64,000 nucleotides of DNA from Halovivax cerinus (lineage in GTDB: Archaea; Halobacteriota; Halobacteria; Halobacteriales; Natrialbaceae): assembly GCF_024498195.1 (NCBI RefSeq), contig NZ_CP101824.1, positions 3,100,001 to 3,164,000 of the forward strand. The letters run 5' to 3'. Under the pieces are notes generated by a model. It was not told the DNA's origin. It saw only the letters and a list, made by a program, of their open reading frames with translations, and made no database searches. Below are positions 26,042 to 35,324 of this stretch, in pieces; position 1 is the first letter of the stretch, and each line of letters begins with the position of its first letter. The position numbers and the translations under genes were made by a program.

Positions 26042-26530
26042 ATGGCTGGAACTATCGAAGTACTCGTTCCGGGCGGTGCGGCCAATCCGGGGCCGCCGCT
26101 CGGACCGGAACTCGGACCGACGCCCGTAGACGTCCAGGCCGTCGTCCAGGAGATCAACGACCAGACCGCCGCGTTCGACGGAACCGAAGTCCCCGTCACC
26201 GTCGAGTACGAAGACGACGGCTCCTTCGACATCGACGTGGGTGTCCCGCCGACGGCCGCCCTCGTCAAGGACGAGGCCGGATTCGAGACCGGAAGCGGCG
26301 TCCCGCAGGAAGAGTTCGTCGCCGACCTGTCGGTCGAACAGGTCAAGACGATCGCCGAGCAGAAACTGCCGGACCTCCTCGCGTACGATCTGAAGAACGC
26401 GACGAAAGAGGTCGTCGGCACGTGTACGTCCCTCGGAGTCACGATCGAGGGCGAGAATCCGCGCGAGTTCAAAGCGAAGATCGACGAGGGCGAGTACGAC
26501 GAGTTCTTCGCCGACGAAGCGGCCGCGTAG
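26042..26530 (+). CDS. rpl11: Ribosomal protein uL11
   Basis: A 162-residue L11, the base of the GTPase-associated stalk binding 23S rRNA helices 43/44. The N-terminal GGAANPGPPLGPELGP block contains the conserved proline-rich turn, and the C-terminal RNA-binding domain has LKNATKEVVGTCTSLGVT. It is transcribed alone here, separate from rpl1-rpl10-rpl12, as in other haloarchaea. Confidence 0.97.
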   Translation: MAGTIEVLVPGGAANPGPPLGPELGPTPVDVQAVVQEINDQTAAFDGTEVPVTVEYEDDGSFDIDVGVPPTAALVKDEAGFETGSGVPQEEFVADLSVEQVKTIAEQKLPDLLAYDLKNATKEVVGTCTSLGVTIEGENPREFKAKIDEGEYDEFFADEAAA

Positions 26531-26615
26531 TCGACGGACGACTCGCCACCGGCACGACCTGTTCTCACCGGACGTCGACGGACAGTGACGAGACTAACCC
26601 AGCGTACCGACTCGA

Positions 26616-27218
26616 TCAGATCTTGTTCGCAGGGGGGACGGATCGGTCGGATGGATCGGTCGCGGACCCACCCGATATCAGTACGCGAGCGCCGGCACCG
26701 GCGCCGTAGCAAACGAGTGTCCCGAATACGACGGCGAAGAGAAGCAACTGCGCGGACGCCAGACCGAGGAGCACAGCTCCACCGATGAGGCCGGCGGTGA
26801 ACCCGTCGGTGCCGAGACGAACGGAGAGGGCGTTTCCCACGGAGACGGCCGCCATGATAGCCCAGGCCGGCAGGAGCGTCAGACCAACCGTCACGAGCGG
26901 AATCGCGAAGAAGACGCCGAGGTCCGAGTGAGTGAGTCGGATGCCGACGTAGGAGAGGGCCACGACCGAGAGCGCTGCCGGGACACCGACGAGTATCGAG
27001 ATGACGGGACTCCGACGGGCCGTCTCGATCGTTCGGGAACTGTAGCCAGGGAGGAGTCCGAGGACCGTGAGCCCGGTGAGCAGCGTCGCACCGAAGACGA
27101 GTCCCGCCCGGAGCGCCGGTGACAGTTCGACGAGGATGTCGAACACCGCCTGCTGATCGGAGAGGGGAACCGGTGGATACTGGGGAAGTTCGTGCGCCGT
27201 CGGCGGGCCCAGTATCAT
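26616..27218 (-). CDS. Hypothetical polytopic membrane protein
   Basis: A 200-residue protein with about five hydrophobic segments (for example AGLVFGATLLTGLTVLGLLPG, SILVGVPAALSVVALSYVGI and AGLIGGAVLLGLASAQLLLFAVV). A conserved-looking basic loop SSRTIETARRSP sits between the first two. The layout resembles small haloarchaeal membrane proteins found next to bactofilin-like genes, but none is near here. It is inserted between rpl11 and rpl1 on the opposite strand and has no clear function. Confidence 0.6.
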   Translation of the reverse strand: MILGPPTAHELPQYPPVPLSDQQAVFDILVELSPALRAGLVFGATLLTGLTVLGLLPGYSSRTIETARRSPVISILVGVPAALSVVALSYVGIRLTHSDLGVFFAIPLVTVGLTLLPAWAIMAAVSVGNALSVRLGTDGFTAGLIGGAVLLGLASAQLLLFAVVFGTLVCYGAGAGARVLISGGSATDPSDRSVPPANKI

Positions 27219-27453
27219 CGTACAGGTAATACGAATGCGTCACAAAGAAGATATCGGTGCCGGAGGCGTCGAATCGATCGGGACCGGCCACGGCTCGTCG
27301 CCAGGAACGGACTCGACGATCCGATGGGGCGAGAGCGCTATCGGGGATGCGGCGAGTCCTCCCAGACGGACGCTCGTACCCGCTCTCATCGACGGACAGG
27401 GAATACGGGTCCGTCGAGCGCTGCAGCGGGAGCCAGAAGGGAGCTTCGACGGG
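27219..27453. other. Spacer upstream of the rpl1 promoter, no gene seen
   Basis: Divergent spacer between the membrane protein start and the rpl1 operon promoter. Only the short AT-richer patch at 27219-27250 (gtaatacgaatgcgtcacaaag), a possible promoter of the minus-strand gene, stands out. Confidence 0.35.
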
Positions 27454-27548
27454 TTTAAGTCCGGGTTAGCTCTGACAATAAGGTGAGACAGGCTTTGCCT
27501 GTTTCACTGACCCGTAGGAGCAGACCCTGCGTACTACGGAGGTGAACG
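27454..27548 (+). promoter_or_regulatory. rpl1 operon promoter and folded leader (probable L1 autoregulatory site)
   Basis: TATA box TTTAAG at 27454-27459 predicts a start near 27480 and a leader of about 70 bases. The leader opens with a hairpin of at least 10 bp (27484-27493 with 27497-27506, loop TTT). A second structure follows: CCGTAG 27512-27517 pairs with CTACGG 27534-27539, and inside it GCAG 27520-27523 pairs with CTGC 27527-27530, leaving an asymmetric internal loop (GA versus GTA). Two short helices around an asymmetric loop is the form of the L1 rRNA site and its mRNA mimics. The Shine-Dalgarno GGAGGTGA (27538-27545) overlaps the lower stem, so L1 binding could block translation. 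Confidence 0.75.
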
Positions 27549-28187
27549 ATGGCAGATTCGGATATCGAAACAGCAGTCACGCGCGCACTCGAGGAGTCAC
27601 CGGACCGGAACTTTACCGAGACGGTCGACCTCGCGATCAATTTGCGTGACCTAGATCTCGACGAACCGTCGAATCGCGTCGACGAGTCAGTCGTCCTCCC
27701 GGCCGGTACCGGCCAGGAGACGACGATCGTCGTCTTCGCCGAAGGGGAAACGGCGCTCAGAGCCGAGGACGTCGCGGACGACGTCTTAGACGGCGACGAG
27801 CTCGCAGACCTCGGTGACGACGACGATGCGGCCAAGGAACTGGCCGACGACACCGACTTCTTCATCGCCGAGGAGGCGATGATGCAGAACATCGGACGGT
27901 ACCTCGGTACCGTCCTCGGTCCGCGCGGGAAGATGCCGACGCCGCTCTCGCCGGACGACGACGTGGTCGAAACAGTAAACAGAATGAAAAACACCGTGCA
28001 ACTGCGCTCCGGTGACCGACGGACGTTCCACACGCGCGTCGGTGCCGAAGACATGGGCGCCGAGGACATCGCCGACAACGTCGACGTGATCCTCCGCCGA
28101 TTGCACGCGGACCTGGAGAAGGGTCCACAGAACATCGGTTCCGTCTTCGTGAAGACGACGATGGGCCCGTCCGTGGAGGTGGCCTGA
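27549..28187 (+). CDS. rpl1: Ribosomal protein uL1
   Basis: A 212-residue L1, which forms the mobile L1 stalk at the ribosomal E site and in archaea represses its own operon. The conserved block [11 protein letters not shown] and the C-terminal strand [10 protein letters not shown] match the family. An acidic segment ([16 protein letters not shown]) is a halophilic trait. It is the first gene of the L1-L10-L12 operon and has a strong Shine-Dalgarno, unlike most leaderless genes here. The rpl10 ATG follows one base after its stop. Confidence 0.97.
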   Translation: MADSDIETAVTRALEESPDRNFTETVDLAINLRDLDLDEPSNRVDESVVLPAGTGQETTIVVFAEGETALRAEDVADDVLDGDELADLGDDDDAAKELADDTDFFIAEEAMMQNIGRYLGTVLGPRGKMPTPLSPDDDVVETVNRMKNTVQLRSGDRRTFHTRVGAEDMGAEDIADNVDVILRRLHADLEKGPQNIGSVFVKTTMGPSVEVA

Positions 28188-28188
28188 G

Positions 28189-29223
28189 ATGAGCGCCGAG
28201 GCCACTCGCCAGACCGAGAACCTGCCGGAGTGGAAGCGCGAGGAGACCGACGAGATCGAGGCCCTCATCGAGGACCACGAGAACGTCGGCGTAGTCGGTA
28301 TCGCCGGCATCCCCTCGAAACAGCTGCAGGACATGCGCCGCGAACTGCACGGGACGGCCGTGCTTCGCGTGAGCCGCAACACGCTACAGCGCCGTGCACT
28401 GGAGGCGACCGACGTCGGCGAGCTCACGGAGTTCGTCGAGGGACAGGTCGGACTCGTCCTCACCGACGAGAATCCGTTCAGCCTCTATCGCGAACTCGAG
28501 GCCTCGAAGACGCCGGCACCGATCGGCGCGGGCGAGGTCGCACCGAACGACATCGTGATTCCCGAAGGGGACACCGGCGTCGATCCCGGACCGTTCGTCG
28601 GTGACCTCCAGCAGATCGGTGCGAACGCCCGGATCGAGGACGGCTCGATTCAGGTGATGGAGGACTCCACGGTACTCGAAGCCGGTGAGGAGGTTACGGC
28701 AGACATCGAGAACGTCCTCAACGAACTCGGTATCGAGGCGAAAGAGGTCGGTCTCGACCTGCGAGCGGCGTTCGCCGATGGCGTGGTCTTCGATCCAGAC
28801 GACCTCGACATCGACGTCGACGCCTACGAGCAGGACGTCTCGACGGCCGCCGTGCAGGCCCGAAACCTGTCGGTCAACGCCGTCTTCCCGACGGCGCAGA
28901 CTGCGCCGACGCTCGTCGCCAAAGCTACGGGCGAAGCCAAGAGCCTCGGGCTGCAGGCCGCCATCGAGGACGAAGAGCTGATGCCCGACCTCGTGGGCAA
29001 AGCCGACGCACAACTGCGCGCACTGGCTGCGCAGATCGACGATACCGACGCACTCCCCGAAGAACTCCAGGACGTCGAGGCGCCGGCCGAAACGGCGACC
29101 GAAGAGACGACGGAGACGGACGAATCGACCGACGAGCAAGACGAGACCGACGCCACCGAGGACGGCGACGACGATGACGACGACGAAGACGGCGCGGAAG
29201 GCCTCGGTGCGATGTTCGGCTGA
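28189..29223 (+). CDS. rpl10: Ribosomal protein uL10 (P0)
   Basis: A 344-residue stalk base protein that binds 23S rRNA and carries dimers of L12. The rRNA-binding N-terminal domain has [18 protein letters not shown] and [13 protein letters not shown]. The archaeal-specific middle domain and helical spine ([17 protein letters not shown]) follow. The end is a highly acidic hinge terminating in EGLGAMFG, the GTPase-recruiting tail shared with L12. Second gene of the operon. Confidence 0.97.
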   Translation: MSAEATRQTENLPEWKREETDEIEALIEDHENVGVVGIAGIPSKQLQDMRRELHGTAVLRVSRNTLQRRALEATDVGELTEFVEGQVGLVLTDENPFSLYRELEASKTPAPIGAGEVAPNDIVIPEGDTGVDPGPFVGDLQQIGANARIEDGSIQVMEDSTVLEAGEEVTADIENVLNELGIEAKEVGLDLRAAFADGVVFDPDDLDIDVDAYEQDVSTAAVQARNLSVNAVFPTAQTAPTLVAKATGEAKSLGLQAAIEDEELMPDLVGKADAQLRALAAQIDDTDALPEELQDVEAPAETATEETTETDESTDEQDETDATEDGDDDDDDEDGAEGLGAMFG

Positions 29224-29244
29224 TACCAACGGAGACACAGACCA

Positions 29245-29580
29245 ATGGAATACGTATACGCTGCACTCATCCTGAACGAAGCGGACGCAGAGATCAACGA
29301 AGACAACCTGACCGACGTGCTCGACGCAGCAGGCGTCGACGTCGAGGAGTCCCGCGTGAAGGCGCTCGTCGCCGCACTCGAGGACGTCGACATCGACGAA
29401 GCCGTCGCCGACGCCGCTGCCGTGCCCGCCGCAGGTGGCGCCGCTGCCGCGCCGGCCGAGGAGGGCGGCGAGGACGAAGACGAAGAAGTCGAAGAGACCA
29501 GCGACGTCCCGGACACGACGGACGACGATGACGACGAAGACGAGGCCAGCGGTGAGGGTCTCGGCGAACTCTTCGGCTGA
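29245..29580 (+). CDS. rpl12: Ribosomal protein P1/L12 (archaeal)
   Basis: A 111-residue acidic stalk protein. The helical dimerisation domain ([20 protein letters not shown]) is followed by an Ala/Gly/Glu/Asp-rich hinge and the C-terminal GEGLGELFG element, which recruits elongation factors. It ends the rpl1-rpl10-rpl12 operon, with a 21-base gap to rpl10. Confidence 0.97.
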   Translation: MEYVYAALILNEADAEINEDNLTDVLDAAGVDVEESRVKALVAALEDVDIDEAVADAAAVPAAGGAAAAPAEEGGEDEDEEVEETSDVPDTTDDDDDEDEASGEGLGELFG

Positions 29581-29799
29581 GCCAGAAGACGCGACACTTT
29601 CTCCGTTTCTTTTCCCGGCGTAGCGGCTGCGCTCGGCGCCGTACGCGACACGGGTGGCGTCTCTGTGGACGCGGTCGACTCGCCCGTCGGTACCCAGGTA
29701 GTCCACGGTCGGTCCCCACTCAGTCGACGGTGACGACACGGACCGACGGACCCGACACGGGCGAACCATTATAACCGATCACGCGGCCAGGGTGCCCGG

Positions 29800-31053
29800 A
29801 TGAGTGGGATAGATCTGGTCGTCGATCCGGGGGTGTCGATTCGGATCGGCTGCTGGATCGGCGTGGGTGTTCTGCTCGGGGCGATCAGCGGGTCGATTCC
29901 CGGATTGCACGCGAACAACGTCGCGTTCGTGCTGGCAGGGGTCGCGCCGCAGATACCGGGACCACCGCTGCTCGTCGGCGTAGCGATGCTCGCGGCGGGC
30001 GTCGTGCACACGTTCGTCAACGCGATCCCGGCGATGGCGATCGGTGTTCCGGACGCCGAGATGGCGTTGACGACGTTGCCCGGCCACCGTCTCGTTCTCG
30101 CCGGCCGGGGACACGAGGCGATCCAGCTGTCCGCAGTCGGGAGCCTGCTCGCGGTCGTCTTCGCGGTTCCCATCGCGGTGCCGCTCACCTGGATCGTCGT
30201 TCGGGTCTACCCGTTCGTGATCGACCACCTCGGGCTCGTCCTCGCCTGCGTGGTCTGCGGACTGCTCATCGGCGAGCGGACACCACGCCGTGTACTCGGC
30301 GGCGCGCTCACGGTTGCCCTCGCCACCGGACTCGGCCTGACTGTGTTAGACGTCGACCCGGCCGCGCCGCTACACGCAGGAGGAGTGCTCGCGCCGATCT
30401 TCGCGGGACTCTTCGGCGCCCCCGTGTTGATCGACGCAGTCGACGCAGGCGGAGTCCCCAAGCAGGACGACGCACGGATCCGGCGTCCGCGCTGGGCCGT
30501 CGGTTCGACAGCGTTCGCCGGGACCGTCGCCGGCGCGATCGTCGGGTTCCTCCCCGGCGTGTCGGCGGCCATCGCCGCCGTCGCAGTCCTCTCCGTCGTG
30601 CCGGGAACGAGTGGTATCGGTTCGACCGACGATCGCGAGTATATCGTGGCCACGAGCGGCGTCGACACGGCGAACGCGGTGTTCGCGCTGATCGCGCTGG
30701 TCGTGCTGGGTCAACCCCGGACCGGCGTGATGGTCGCGTTCGACGCGACGGGTGCACCCGTCGTCGTCCCGGTGGTGCTCGCGAGCGTCCTCGTCGCCGG
30801 AACCTGCGGCTTCGCGATCGTGGTCCTCGGCGGTTCGTACTATCTGGAATTCGTCGGCCGAGCGAACTATGCGGTCCTCTCGATCGGCGTACTCGCGCTA
30901 CTCGTCGGGCTCTCGTGGCTGTTCGCCGGTCCGCTCGGTGTGGTCGTCTTCTGCGTTTCGAGCGTTATCGGTCTGGTCCCAGTCCGACTCGGTGTTCGAC
31001 GCGTTCACCTGATGGGCGTCCTGCTCGGACCGCTCATCCTCTCGGCGTGGTGA
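29800..31053 (+). CDS. TctA/DUF112-type membrane permease
   Basis: A 417-residue integral membrane protein with 10-12 hydrophobic segments. The N-terminal GAISGSIPGLHANN and central GFLPGVSAAIAAVAV segments are the duplicated G-x-x-P-G-[LV] loops typical of the large permease of tripartite tricarboxylate transporters, in the shorter archaeal form. No periplasmic binding protein (TctC) or small subunit (TctB) is nearby, so the substrate and energy coupling are unknown. TTATAA at 29769-29774 gives a leaderless transcript from ATG 29800. Confidence 0.8.
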   Translation: MSGIDLVVDPGVSIRIGCWIGVGVLLGAISGSIPGLHANNVAFVLAGVAPQIPGPPLLVGVAMLAAGVVHTFVNAIPAMAIGVPDAEMALTTLPGHRLVLAGRGHEAIQLSAVGSLLAVVFAVPIAVPLTWIVVRVYPFVIDHLGLVLACVVCGLLIGERTPRRVLGGALTVALATGLGLTVLDVDPAAPLHAGGVLAPIFAGLFGAPVLIDAVDAGGVPKQDDARIRRPRWAVGSTAFAGTVAGAIVGFLPGVSAAIAAVAVLSVVPGTSGIGSTDDREYIVATSGVDTANAVFALIALVVLGQPRTGVMVAFDATGAPVVVPVVLASVLVAGTCGFAIVVLGGSYYLEFVGRANYAVLSIGVLALLVGLSWLFAGPLGVVVFCVSSVIGLVPVRLGVRRVHLMGVLLGPLILSAW

Positions 31054-31097
31054 CGAAGAATCCGACGTGTATTGCCCACACCGATCAGAGATCCGAT

Positions 31098-31277
31098 ATG
31101 TGTCACGCGGAGTCGTCGGTCGCAGCGCTGCTGGTCGCCGTCGCCGCCGGTTCGCTCGTGGGCGTCACGACGACGAAGTCGACGCTACTCTGGCTCGGCT
31201 GGGCGGTCGCCACCGTCGTGGCCGCTGGCGCAGTGCTCCTGTGGTCGAACTGGGGACACGAACCGCAGATCGACTAA
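31098..31277 (+). CDS. 59-residue two-span membrane protein
   Basis: A small ORF starting at ATG 31098 with two predicted membrane helices (VAALLVAVAAGSLVGV and LLWLGWAVATVVAAGAVLLW) and a short acidic C-terminus. It begins 44 bases after the permease stop and could be co-transcribed with it. No family recognised; support is composition and context only. Confidence 0.5.
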   Translation: MCHAESSVAALLVAVAAGSLVGVTTTKSTLLWLGWAVATVVAAGAVLLWSNWGHEPQID

Positions 31278-31502
31278 CCCGAACGTACCGGACGATCCGC
31301 GGTCGTGGTCGCGAGACGATCGGCCGTTCCCGTGCACGGGCGGTGCTGTTCCGGTGGGACCGTCGAGACGTCTGTGGACTCGTGGGACGCACGGACGACC
31401 GGCGGGTAAGCGAGCCCGTCTTCGGACGTGGTCCGTCCGACTGGTGTGCCTCGCGGCGGCCGAAAGACAACCGTTAAAAGCAACGGACGGGAATCCTCTC
31501 GT

Positions 31503-31682
31503 ATGAGTACGACGGACGACCGCGGAGACCGCGCGTGCGTGTCCTGCGGGATCAACGTCTCCGGAACCAACGCGGCTCGGTTCAAGTGCCCCGACTGTGG
31601 TGCGACGATCCACCGCTGTGCAACCTGCCGCAAGCAGAGCAACCTCTATGAGTGTCCCGACTGCGGATTCACCGGACCGTAA
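31503..31682 (+). CDS. Small zinc-ribbon protein of the HVO_2753 type
   Basis: A 59-residue protein with four C-x2-C knuckles (CVSCG, CPDCG, CATCR, CPDCG), enough for two zinc sites. Its size, motif set and position directly before aEF1-beta match a small protein characterised in Haloferax volcanii (HVO_2753), reported to affect swarming and biofilm (from memory). TTAAAA at 31474-31479 fits a leaderless start at ATG 31503. The stop is two bases before the next ATG, so the pair is an operon. Confidence 0.88.
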   Translation: MSTTDDRGDRACVSCGINVSGTNAARFKCPDCGATIHRCATCRKQSNLYECPDCGFTGP

Positions 31683-31684
31683 CC

Positions 31685-31951
31685 ATGGGTAAAGTAGCAG
31701 CTGCGATCAAGGTCATGCCGAACAGCCCGGACATCGACCTGGACGACCTCCAGGAGCGTCTCGAAGCGACCCTCCCCGAGGGGGCGAAGATCAACGGCGT
31801 CGAACGCGAGGACGTCGCGTTCGGTCTCGTCGCGCTCGTCCCGACCGTCATCGTTCCCGACGGTGCCGGCGGTACCGAGGCCGTCGAGGACGCATTCACC
31901 GAAGTCGACGGCGTCGAGAGCGTCGACGTCCAGAACGTCGGTCGTATCTGA
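31685..31951 (+). CDS. ef1b: Translation elongation factor 1-beta (archaeal)
   Basis: An 88-residue nucleotide exchange factor for aEF1A. It is the compact archaeal form, consisting only of the ferredoxin-like catalytic domain ([19 protein letters not shown] ... [17 protein letters not shown] ... [15 protein letters not shown]). It lies two bases behind the zinc-ribbon gene, a pairing that hints at a translation-linked role for that protein. Confidence 0.95.
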   Translation: MGKVAAAIKVMPNSPDIDLDDLQERLEATLPEGAKINGVEREDVAFGLVALVPTVIVPDGAGGTEAVEDAFTEVDGVESVDVQNVGRI

Positions 31952-32141
31952 GACGACGTCAGTTTTCAGCCGGTATCCACCGTTTTCGAGCGAGAGCCGT
32001 CGGGTTCGACACCGACGAGCGCTGCCGCGACGACTGCGAGGACGTATCGGTGACGAGTTCGGGGTACGGTCACCGCAAAAGCGGACGGGAATGGCCGAAC
32101 GGAATCGATACCGGGCCCGAACGACCGTATCGACAGACCGA

Positions 32142-32576
32142 TCAGGAGTCGGCCGGCGCGCCCCAGGTCGACGGTTTCGACGCGAGGAGTTCGGAACCCG
32201 CCTCCGAGAGCTCGACCGAGACGTCCCGGTCGAGTCCCGTGCTAATCTCGTCGATGTTCTTCGCGAGGACGGTGAGGATATCCGGCGGGTTAGGGTAGAC
32301 GAGCATGGTGCCGTCTTGACCCTCCGTCGCGAGTTGTGTGTCGTTGATCGCCACCTGATCGTCGACGATCGACGCCGTGACGACCGGGAGCGCCTCGGGT
32401 TTCCCCGGTTCGTCCTCCCGGACTTTGCGGATGTGAACGGCGTCGAGGTCGATGACGTCTTTGTGTTCTCGGATTCGTTCGGCACATCGAACCATATCGC
32501 GAACGACGTCCTGTCGACCCTCGTCACCGTGTTCGCGGGCGTAACAGTGCGCACAGACGCGCAACTCGAGTCGCAT
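32142..32576 (-). CDS. Conserved haloarchaeal protein with N-terminal CxxC
   Basis: A 144-residue soluble protein starting RLELRVCAHCYAREHG, with a single Cys pair plus His that might bind metal. An alpha/beta region with IDDQ-like strands and LVYPNPPDILTVLAKNIDEI follows. I do not recognise the family. It is downstream of and co-directional with the metallo-beta-lactamase-fold gene (37-base gap). Confidence 0.55.
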   Translation of the reverse strand: MRLELRVCAHCYAREHGDEGRQDVVRDMVRCAERIREHKDVIDLDAVHIRKVREDEPGKPEALPVVTASIVDDQVAINDTQLATEGQDGTMLVYPNPPDILTVLAKNIDEISTGLDRDVSVELSEAGSELLASKPSTWGAPADS

Positions 32577-32613
32577 ACACGACGTAGCCGGCCGGGACGG
32601 ATGAGATTTCCGT

Positions 32614-33300
32614 TCAGTCGCCGGTCTCGAACGTCGTCGCGATTTCTTGAATGCGGTCGGTACCGAGCGGCACGTACCCGCCGTGGTGGCAGATCACGTG
32701 ATCGACGTCGAGTTCCGCGAGAGTCGCCACGGAGTCGGCCGCCCGTTCCTCGTCTATCGTGTAGGCCGGTTTCGGCCCCGAGAGTGGCTCGTCCTCGTCG
32801 GCGACGAGAGCGTCACCGGCCAGGAGGAGGCGCTCATCGGGGAGATAGAGGGAGACGTGCCCGGCGGTGTGACCGGGCGTCTCCACGACGCGAAGGGGTC
32901 CGGCGCGGGTCGAATACGTCGCACCGTCCGCCAGTTCCTCGTCCACCTCGGCCGGCGGGTATCGATCGTCGTCCGGGCCCTTCACCGGCATCTCGTCGCC
33001 GTTTACGTGCGGTCGCTCCGCGGGGTGGGCGGCGATCGTGACGTCCGTTCGCTCTCGGAGTGTCGCGAGCCCGCCCGCGTGGTCGGCGTCGTGGTGCGTG
33101 AGGATGACGCGGTCGACGTCGTCGAACCCGAATCCGACGTCCGCGAGTGCGGTCGCCAGGCGATCGGTCGCCGGTTCGGGTCCCACGTCGACCAGGACGA
33201 GTCCGTCGTCGGTTTCGACCGCAGTCGGGGTGATCGAGACCGTTCGATCACCGAACTCGATCGGAATCGTGAGCGCGTGCACGCTGGTGTCGTCGGGCAT
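32614..33300 (-). CDS. Metallo-beta-lactamase-fold hydrolase
   Basis: A 228-residue MBL-fold protein of the glyoxalase-II-like type. The metal motif reads THHDADHAGG (68-77), with Asp at the second histidine position of HxHxDH, a variant frequent in this subfamily. Further ligands fit HTAGHVSLYL, AGDALV and the terminal CHHGG. The substrate cannot be told; candidates are thioesters, lactones or small phosphoesters. It has no signal peptide. Confidence 0.88.
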   Translation of the reverse strand: MPDDTSVHALTIPIEFGDRTVSITPTAVETDDGLVLVDVGPEPATDRLATALADVGFGFDDVDRVILTHHDADHAGGLATLRERTDVTIAAHPAERPHVNGDEMPVKGPDDDRYPPAEVDEELADGATYSTRAGPLRVVETPGHTAGHVSLYLPDERLLLAGDALVADEDEPLSGPKPAYTIDEERAADSVATLAELDVDHVICHHGGYVPLGTDRIQEIATTFETGD

Positions 33301-33363
33301 CGATCCGGATTTACTCGTGCCGACTCGAAAGCGTTCCGACGACGTGGTCCCGACGCGTGTCCG

Positions 33364-34281
33364 TCACCCGGAGGCGTTCGCGTCGCCAGTCTCTGCGACG
33401 GCGAGGTAGCCGGCCCCGCCGTCGTACGTCTCGACGACCCGTACCCGCTCGAACGTCTCCCGCAGTAACTCGAGCGTGTCGACGCCGCGCTGGTGATTCA
33501 CCATCCACTCGATGACCCGCTCGTACACCGGGTTGATGCGGCTGGCCAGCCCGTCGGTCAGCGGGCGCGAATCGAGCACGACGAATCGGCCGTCGGGCGC
33601 CAGCGCGTCGTGGACGGTCTCGAGTGCACCCGCCGCGTCGGGAAACGTGTGGAGTGCGAACGTCGTGACGACGGCGTCGAACGCGTCGTCGGGACCGCAG
33701 GTCACCGAGGCGTCCGCCTGGACGACGTGGACGTTCTCCCAGCCCCGTTCGTCGACCTGTGTTCGCGCCGACTGCACCATCCCGGGCGAGTAGTCGAGGC
33801 CCACGACGGTCCCGTCGGGGCCGACAGCCTCGCGGAGGACCTCGAAGTTCGTCCCGGGCCCGCACGCGAGGTCGAGGACGGTCTCGCCGGGTTCGAGGGC
33901 GAGCGCGTCGAACGTATCGTCCCGCAGCGATCCTGCCAGCCCAATGACAGCGTCGTACAACCAGTCGCGATCGCTCCACCAGTCGTACAGGGAGCGACCG
34001 CGATCGTGCGCTGTCGGATCGAGCGCCGCGACGTCGTCACGCGAGACGACCGTCGCCCCATCGGCTCGGAACGCATCTAGAAGGTCCGGATCGGCGGAGT
34101 TCGTGCCAGCCATCCCCACGTCGTCTGCGTCCATCGAGGACGGCCGACTCCCGCCTTCGGCGCCGCTCGACTCTCGCTCCCGTTCCGGCCGCGCTCGGTT
34201 GTCCATGTTCGATGTCATTCGCTCTCGATCGTCGATTCGATCGCCGACTCCCTTAGCCCACTGACGATCCCTTTCGGCCAT
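33364..34281 (-). CDS. Class I SAM-dependent methyltransferase (UbiE/COQ5-like)
   Basis: A 305-residue protein. A disordered N-terminal 60 residues precede the Rossmann methyltransferase core: motif I VLDLACGPGTNFEVL, motif II VVGLDYSPGMV, QADAS, and FDAVVTTFALHTF. This is the pattern of UbiE-like enzymes acting on quinones or other small molecules. The ATG at 34281 is immediately adjacent to the stop of the upstream gene (TAA-ATG). A start at 34218 (MTSNMDN) is equally possible and would remove the first 21 residues. Substrate unknown. Confidence 0.8.
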   Translation of the reverse strand: MAERDRQWAKGVGDRIDDRERMTSNMDNRARPERERESSGAEGGSRPSSMDADDVGMAGTNSADPDLLDAFRADGATVVSRDDVAALDPTAHDRGRSLYDWWSDRDWLYDAVIGLAGSLRDDTFDALALEPGETVLDLACGPGTNFEVLREAVGPDGTVVGLDYSPGMVQSARTQVDERGWENVHVVQADASVTCGPDDAFDAVVTTFALHTFPDAAGALETVHDALAPDGRFVVLDSRPLTDGLASRINPVYERVIEWMVNHQRGVDTLELLRETFERVRVVETYDGGAGYLAVAETGDANASG

Positions 34282-35241
34282 TTATGTGTCCCGACACGAT
34301 CGCATCGATGCCTCTCGACGCACTCGCCAGGTTCGCGGCCGGTTCGATCCGACCGCGTGGACGAGCAGTTCGTTCTCAGCGGGTAGCGGTCGTTCGAGAA
34401 TGCGTTCTGGACGATCGAGCAGGCGTTTCATCGCGAACGCCGTCCCGCGCGCCATCGGGTTCCACGTGTTCGTGTACGCCTCGAATACCCGTTCGAAGGA
34501 ATCGGCTTCCATGAATTGCAGGAGTCGGACGCCGTCGGCGGTGCGGTCGAGGAAGATCGTCTCGGTGTACATGCCTTCGGCCCGGATGATCGCCTCTTCC
34601 CAGCCCGTCGTCGATCGCTCGATCCACCCGCCGCTGCTCCCGTGCGAGCGCGTCGCCAGCCACTCGACGAACCAGGACGCGACCCCCGGTTTGACGCGCG
34701 CCTCGACGAGCGCGACCTCGACCGAAGGATCGTCCGACGACGCCGACGGGACCACCGGTTCGTCCCGATCGGCGACGGCAACCGACCCACGCGGACGTTC
34801 CGGATGCCACGCGTGGGTGAAGACGTCCTCGCTCGAGAGGGGCCCGCCGATCGCCCGCGGTCGATCCGACGAGGCCAGGAATTCGTCTATCCCGGCGTCG
34901 TACAGCGGTGACTGCGTTCTGAGGTGTTGGGCGCCAGACGTCCCTGTGGAGTCCTTTTCGGCGACCGACCGATCGACCTCCAGGTACCAGGTGAGCGTCG
35001 GGTCGTGACTCGACTCGTCGAGAAAGAGCGCTGCCGTGTAGACCCCGTCGATCCCCGTCAACGCGCTCGGATCGTCGACCGACCGATCCCTCACTACATC
35101 CGCGACCACGTCGCGGACGGATCGTGCGGCGTCGGAGCGAATCGGTTCCTGGACGAGATAGGCGGACGCCAGTCGTTCGAATGGGTTTGCTGGTGGCGTC
35201 CCGTCGGCAGCACCGTCGGCGTCGCGCGTGCTGGCTTCCAT
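34282..35241 (-). CDS. DUF6176-like protein with two related domains
   Basis: A 319-residue protein. Two segments share the pattern ...(G)(I/M)YT(A/E)(A/T)(L/I)FLD...LxWYLExD / LLQFMEAD (about 65-95 and 225-255), each preceded by a helix. This suggests a duplicated ABM/dimeric alpha-beta-barrel-like fold as in haloarchaeal DUF6176 proteins (family name from memory). No catalytic motif is visible. It ends directly against the methyltransferase start, so the two are an operon. Confidence 0.55.
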   Translation of the reverse strand: MEASTRDADGAADGTPPANPFERLASAYLVQEPIRSDAARSVRDVVADVVRDRSVDDPSALTGIDGVYTAALFLDESSHDPTLTWYLEVDRSVAEKDSTGTSGAQHLRTQSPLYDAGIDEFLASSDRPRAIGGPLSSEDVFTHAWHPERPRGSVAVADRDEPVVPSASSDDPSVEVALVEARVKPGVASWFVEWLATRSHGSSGGWIERSTTGWEEAIIRAEGMYTETIFLDRTADGVRLLQFMEADSFERVFEAYTNTWNPMARGTAFAMKRLLDRPERILERPLPAENELLVHAVGSNRPRTWRVRREASMRSCRDT

Positions 35242-35324
35242 ACCGCACCTACTGGCTTCAGTCGCGAGAACGTGTACACGATAGTGTTCACGGATTTATA
35301 TGGTCCCGGTGAAAAACGAGGGCT

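Noticed and set aside
25738-27291. 517-residue minus-strand ORF over rpl11
   Set aside because: It covers the certain rpl11 gene on the other strand and much of the membrane protein gene, and has Arg/Ser/Thr-rich shadow composition.
28384-29769. 461-residue minus-strand ORF across rpl10 and rpl12
   Set aside because: Val/Arg/Gly/Leu composition and full overlap with two certain ribosomal genes mark it as a shadow.
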